A DNA stretch of 64,000 bases from Sarcocystis neurona. Lineage: Eukaryota > Apicomplexa > Conoidasida > Eucoccidiorida > Sarcocystidae. Location of the stretch: positions 531,461 to 595,460 of the forward strand of contig KL647299.1 in assembly GCA_000727475.1 (NCBI GenBank), in the 5' to 3' direction. The translations under genes were made by a program, and so were the position numbers. Of this stretch, positions 59,701 through 64,000 are shown one piece after another (within the stretch, counting starts at the first letter, position 1; each line of letters begins with the position of its first letter). A model generated the notes under the pieces. It was not told the DNA's origin and ran no database searches. It worked only from the letters and a program-made list of their open reading frames with translations.

Positions 59701-62700
59701 TCAAAATGGCTTTTGACCAAAGAGAAAAAGCCGTTCCAATTGCAACAGCAGCGCTTCGCATGTTTCAAGCAGTGGTAAGGGAAACAGCGAACAAGACACA
59801 CAGCATATCCTTGCATGGAATCATCTTCTGGCCAGACCTTAAAAGTTTTCACGTAGCAACTTCCCGTGAAGTGCAACGAGCGCAGTGCCCAATCTCGTAC
59901 CAGAAATTGGGGGGGCGAAAGGTCATTTGTTGTTTAGTTTCGTGCCAGCGTCGCGTTCAGCCTGCACGAGCCAAAAGGTCTAGTGAGAAGTAAAGCCGTT
60001 TTGTGCGGGTGAGATGCTGCAGGTGACAAAACCTTTCGAAACGGCCTTTCGCCTTTCATTCAACTATTGCTTGAAGGAGGTGCGGTTGCACATGCTTCAG
60101 AGCGTCGTCACTCAACGTTTGATGCAGTTCCCAGCTGGCCAGCGGACTACAAACCTTGGAGTTGTCGCAGCGGAAGTGAACTGTGCGGATAACTGCAGAC
60201 AAGCTGTCGAGGTAGTAAAGGTCTCAAGGGGACTCGCAAAACTACCGGCAACAGATGCTGATATGAAGACAACAAATGGTGGGAAGGATACAAGGCGGAT
60301 CACTTCTCAAGAGGGGGGGGAGACGACATCTCGGGAACGGAGCGAGGTGAGCGGTGCAGACCGCGATCGTCTGCGCGGCAGACAATTTCGGCTCGAATCC
60401 TCAGTCGTATGTGTCGTGTATAAGCGTGGATGAGAAAACTCCGTGCATTTATTCTCTTGGTGCGACGCAGCACCAACCGTGCATGAACGCCGCCGAAGCT
60501 CGCTTCTCACACGCCGACAGACAACTGGAGTCTACCTGCCCGGCAGAACCATGCGGGAACACGACTACGAAATATATCGGTAGCAGCAAACCTGGGCTTC
60601 ATCCCGTGTTGTTTCGCGAAGCCACACTGGTCCTGCGGCGCTTGCACGATCCCTCGGAGGTCAGCATTATCTACACGTCCGACCCCGCTGCAGACCACTC
60701 TCAAGTGTCCCGGGTCGGACGATGTAGTCAAAGCGACGCGTACTGCACGGACTGTACGGTCTCCAAAACCTCACAAACCAAGTCCACCAATAATGTGGCG
60801 GACGAGAAAAGCCCTAGCGGTACTACGGACTGCGGCAAAGTCCGTCCAGTGAAAGAAGTCACACGTGGTAATCGAGTGGGATCCCTTGGTGAAAAAGTGA
60901 CATTTTCCCTTTGGGGGCGCCCCCAGTGGGCTGCATTCCGACAATGCGTATGGAGCGGCAACGTGAAGGAGGAAGAGCAAACCACACGGTACAGTGCAGA
61001 CGCTGCTTATACCCAGCAGCCCTTCCTAAATACAGGACATTTCAATGGTGGAGAGTGCGTATGCCGTCGTGGTTTAAATTTTATTGCGTGATGGTCGTGC
61101 GCTCTATCCCTGGCTGAGGCAGGTGGCTTGTTGAGAAAACAGGACAGTTTTACGTGAAGATCGGAAGCTCTGTGCTCGAGGAGCGTATACCCCTCTTGGC
61201 ATACGTGCAATTCGTTCTCCACGTGATACAGGAGGAGTACCACTTGGCGCGGAATTACCTGCACGTGCAAATTTGTAAGCTCATTAAAAGGTTAACGACA
61301 CTAGGAAAATGTCCACTTGCATCATTCGTAGATGGGAGGCTGCCTGGGTTGCATTGCACCAGATCTCCTGTTCTTGCAGTCGGAATTTATTTGCGAGGTT
61401 CAGCGTCCAAGGACACGCTGTGAAGTTGTTATCTGTAGATGTCTACAAACACGAGGCTAGGTCGTATTTTCCTTTTGAATTCAAATCCCTCCTGCTTCTA
61501 GCGTACTCAGAATTGCACATGACGGTGCGTTGCATGCAGCGCTGGGCACTGTAATGTACTTTCGAGTACGTAGCATTGTGATGAGTGACGTTGCAGGTGA
61601 GACAATCCAGCAGGCTGCGGCAGCCGCCCTGGTGCGGTACCATGCAAAACGTGCTTTGGAACTGTCTCCGGGTGTGATAGGACTATTTCAAGAAGAAGAC
61701 TGGCCAAGTAACTCTTCTTTTCGGGGTCACTCATTGCACTGACCACGCTCAGGTGTAGTCTGCGGTGTCTACGCCTTTGCAGCATGTCGCCACTGAAACG
61801 CTAAAAAAAGCTGTTTGTAACGATACAGTTGTCTTGTTCTCATTTCTTTGGCTGGCCCCTCATCGCTGTGCTGCGGATAATTCCCTTTTCGTCTGTCTCA
61901 ATGCAGATGTGCAGGCTGTCTTCAACATGCTAAGGCGCTGGCCAGAAGACGCTTTAAACGAATTTGCCGCTGCATGCAAGGACTGGTGGAAATACCGGTT
62001 TTATTCGTGTGCGTCGTCTTCTACTATAAGGTCTTTGCAGCCAACTTCCACATCGACCGGCAATCCTGCCTCACACCGTCAGCACTTGCTTTGCCTCGAT
62101 CAAACCGTTTCGGCTCCACGTCACGCCCTTAGTCAAGAAGCGGTCCCGTGGGGGCCTACCACAGCTGGATCAATTGGAGGACACAGAAGCCCTACAGGGA
62201 CACTCAAAGCAGAGGTATTTGCTGCCCAGAACATCACAAAGAACGCCCGGCTTTTTACTTCTCCTGAGCTCGGGAAGGAAACCCTCGTGGACAACTTGCT
62301 TTCATGTAGGCGCTCCGGAGAGATAAACAAAAAGAGTCGTCGGTGGCGGGGAATAACAGTTATATCAGCTCTTGTTCGGGAGCGGGCAATTACCGAGCTA
62401 CATTTGATTCTGCATTTCAACAACCACCCAATTCTGCGTCGCGCTCGAGATGAGGTATTCAACTCTAACGGATATCGTGTGAATACATGTCAGTCTCACA
62501 AACGGTGAAGGCTTGCCAGTTCCTTGGTAGACATGGAATCGCTGTTTCGGTCCTAAGCGCTTGCCGACGGACCTTTAGAGACGACAGCCACAAGTGGCCG
62601 ACCATCATCGGACTCAGTGAAGCACAACTGCTTCAGTAAGTACGATCGTGCACTTGCGGAGTTTGTCAATGTTTTTTCATATCTGTGCGTTTTGTTTGGT

Positions 62701-64000
62701 GAAAGGCTTTAGAGGCTACTCTGAAGGAGGCGTCGGTTCTTAGCCTTAAAGAAGCGGTATGCCAGCCTGTCGGGCATGTCTCCACGAAGGTCAAACAAGG
62801 AACAGCGAGGGTGAACAACGTCTCTAGCGGAACACCAATGTGTGATGAGTCCGCGACATTACGGACAACACTTCCTCGCTTGGAAGCGCCCGATAAAATA
62901 AGTTCCGCGGTTCTGCAGTACATCGAGCATTACGTTCGGCGTCTCAGCCGCATGGAATATCTTTGTGCTCTACGCCGATGCCCCACTGAGAGTGTCAGAG
63001 GCGTTTACGCTTCCAGCGTCCCGAATTGTGCTGCTCTGCAGAGCACGGCCCTGCAACAGCTTGCTGCTAAAGAGAGGCCTAGCACACATGTGGTCACTGC
63101 AGAAGACGAAAGGAATGCCGGATTGACTGCAGAGATCGACCTAGTAATCAAGGGTAGCAGTGGACCCTCGGGGGGAAGAATATCTGCAGGGTGTCTCTCC
63201 CTCAGTGCGAAAACAGCTTCAGAGAAGGCAGAAGATTGTTCTCATGTCCCTGACAAAACTGAACACTTTCTAGTAGGTGCCAAACTCTGGGAGGAAAACA
63301 AGGTTCATCCCACTGCAAGGAGCTTTGAAGCGTGACGTCCTTGCTGCCTGAAGAAGTACAACAGTCCTAGTGTATCTTGGGTCTCGTGTGGTCCCTTAGG
63401 AATTACTGCCACACTGAGATTGACGAAGACGACTAAGACTGATTTGGAGCTTCAGGGCACTCCTGCACAATCAAATTTTTGTAGCATTTTTCCTTGGACA
63501 CAGGGGCATTTGTGTTTCGGCGTCGAAAGCCGCGTACAAAGTGCTGAACACCTGTAAAGGATGCGCAACGGGAAGTGCTGTTGCTTGTCGTTGTTGTACG
63601 CAGGATCATATATCACCTGTCATTCAGCTGTTGTCGGATCGTGAAGTTTTCTATGGAGTTTACAAACGGCGCACAGCTTTCCGTCTACTGGCTGCAACGC
63701 AACGGCAGGGCCTCCAAGGCTTTTCACTGCCGAAAGAGAGCCCGCAGCTGTGGATAATTGAAAGACTTCAAAAATCCATTGCCAATGTCTTGCGCCATGA
63801 ATGGAATATCCTCCATAGTGTGATGGAAGCTGCCGCGAGCGACTTAACCAGACAACAGGAATCCTGGCGTCTACACCAGATATTTGCTGACCTAAAAGCG
63901 GCTCCCAAGTTGATGGAACAGTTTGGCGCGTGGACGGAACAGGCTTCAGGTGAAGCGCAAAATTGGATTCAAGAAACGGAGAAAACAACAGTTTCTTCGT
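56784..64000 (+). CDS. Divergent cullin-family protein, at least 10 exons, truncated by the window end
   Basis: Cullins scaffold RING-type ubiquitin ligases. Supported exons include 56784-58044, 58339 to about 59850 or 59921, about 60406-61070, 61148-61264, 61380-61434, 61597-61707, 61907-62454, about 62712-63302 and 63628 onward. A further exon near 60030-60212 is likely. The cullin-repeat signature is recognisable in order: PFLNTGHF then FYVKIGSSVLEE; YVQFVLHVIQEEYHLARNYL; LVRYHAKRALELSPGVIGLF; VQAVFNMLRRWPEDALNEF; LHFNNHPILRRARDE; VLQYIEHYVRRLSR; and LLSDREVFYGVYKRRTAFRL, the counterpart of the DKDVF...Y...LAxRLL entry to the cullin-homology domain. The first 420 residues and long segments between repeats are low-complexity insertions. 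The neddylation site and winged-helix end lie beyond the window. The start could be further upstream. An APC2-type relative cannot be excluded. Confidence 0.72.
63303..63627. other. Last cullin intron in the window
   Basis: Donor AAG|GTTCAT ends the exon at 63302, and acceptor CATTCAG|CTG opens the next at 63628. The frame joins as WEENK then LLSDREVF, which matches the cullin consensus directly across the junction. This is the best single piece of evidence for the exon model at this end. Confidence 0.7.

Noticed and set aside
60030..60212. FETAF and following residues at 60.05 kb as the cullin FE...FL...FY motif
   Set aside because: A better and phase-consistent match for that motif occurs at 61.02-61.26 kb (PFLNTGHF, then FYVKIGSS, then EEYHLARNYL). 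The earlier resemblance is probably coincidental, although the exon itself is likely real.
60380..60400. GGCTCGAATCC resembling a tRNA B box
   Set aside because: No A box or cloverleaf stems could be paired around it, and it lies within a coding exon of the cullin-like gene.

Overview
The window looks like nuclear DNA of a coccidian apicomplexan, most likely Eimeria. Three observations support this: dense CAG/CTG trinucleotide tracts that encode homopolymeric amino-acid runs, long TATA/ACAC microsatellites, and an abrupt switch near 21.3 kb from repeat-rich sequence to nearly repeat-free sequence. The last matches the R-segment/P-segment organisation known from Eimeria tenella chromosomes. 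Genes are heavily split by introns, so I assembled the models by hand from splice sites, exon phase and family similarity. No transcript evidence was available.

Repeat-rich half (about 3.4-21.3 kb). One gene dominates: a minus-strand DNAJC8/SPF31-type J-domain protein (spliceosome-associated) spanning 15,175 to 3,490. Its 1,824 coding bases form six exons, separated by introns of 1.2-2.4 kb that consist largely of CAG/CTG tracts and TA/CA microsatellites. The first exon is itself built on CAG-type repeats. From 15.2 to 21.1 kb there are further polarity-switching CAG/CTG tracts in which stop codons are depleted in several frames, so long open frames there are unreliable. Nothing firm was found in 1-3,489.

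Boundary and repeat-poor half (21.1-64 kb). A plus-strand FAS1 (fasciclin) domain protein (21.1-24.7 kb) straddles the boundary. Then come an unrecognised minus-strand gene (about 27.0-26.4 kb) and a nearby minus-strand exon (25.9-25.7 kb), a single-exon four-transmembrane protein (28.1-28.9 kb) and a possible small gene (29.1-29.4 kb). Next is a complete six-exon axonemal dynein light chain 1 (DNAL1/LC1) homologue on the minus strand. It is head-to-head with a complete 23-exon, 1,481-residue C-terminal-motor kinesin of the kinesin-14/KCBP type (33.4-43.3 kb). After about 4 kb of noncoding or unresolved sequence with local tandem duplications, a four-exon gene encodes a 1,244-residue orphan protein (47.5-51.9 kb). 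The window ends inside a large, divergent cullin-family gene (from 56.8 kb).

Functionally this is an ordinary eukaryotic neighbourhood, not an operon. LC1 points to motile flagella (in coccidia, the microgamete) and the kinesin to microtubule organisation. The cullin suggests a ubiquitin-ligase scaffold and the J protein suggests splicing. I found no CRISPR array, insertion sequence, rRNA or convincing tRNA. The least ordinary features are the repeat-inflated SPF31 introns with strand-inverted CAG/CUG tracts, the FAS1 gene at the segment boundary, the divergent cullin with very large insertions, and the orphan 1,244-residue protein.
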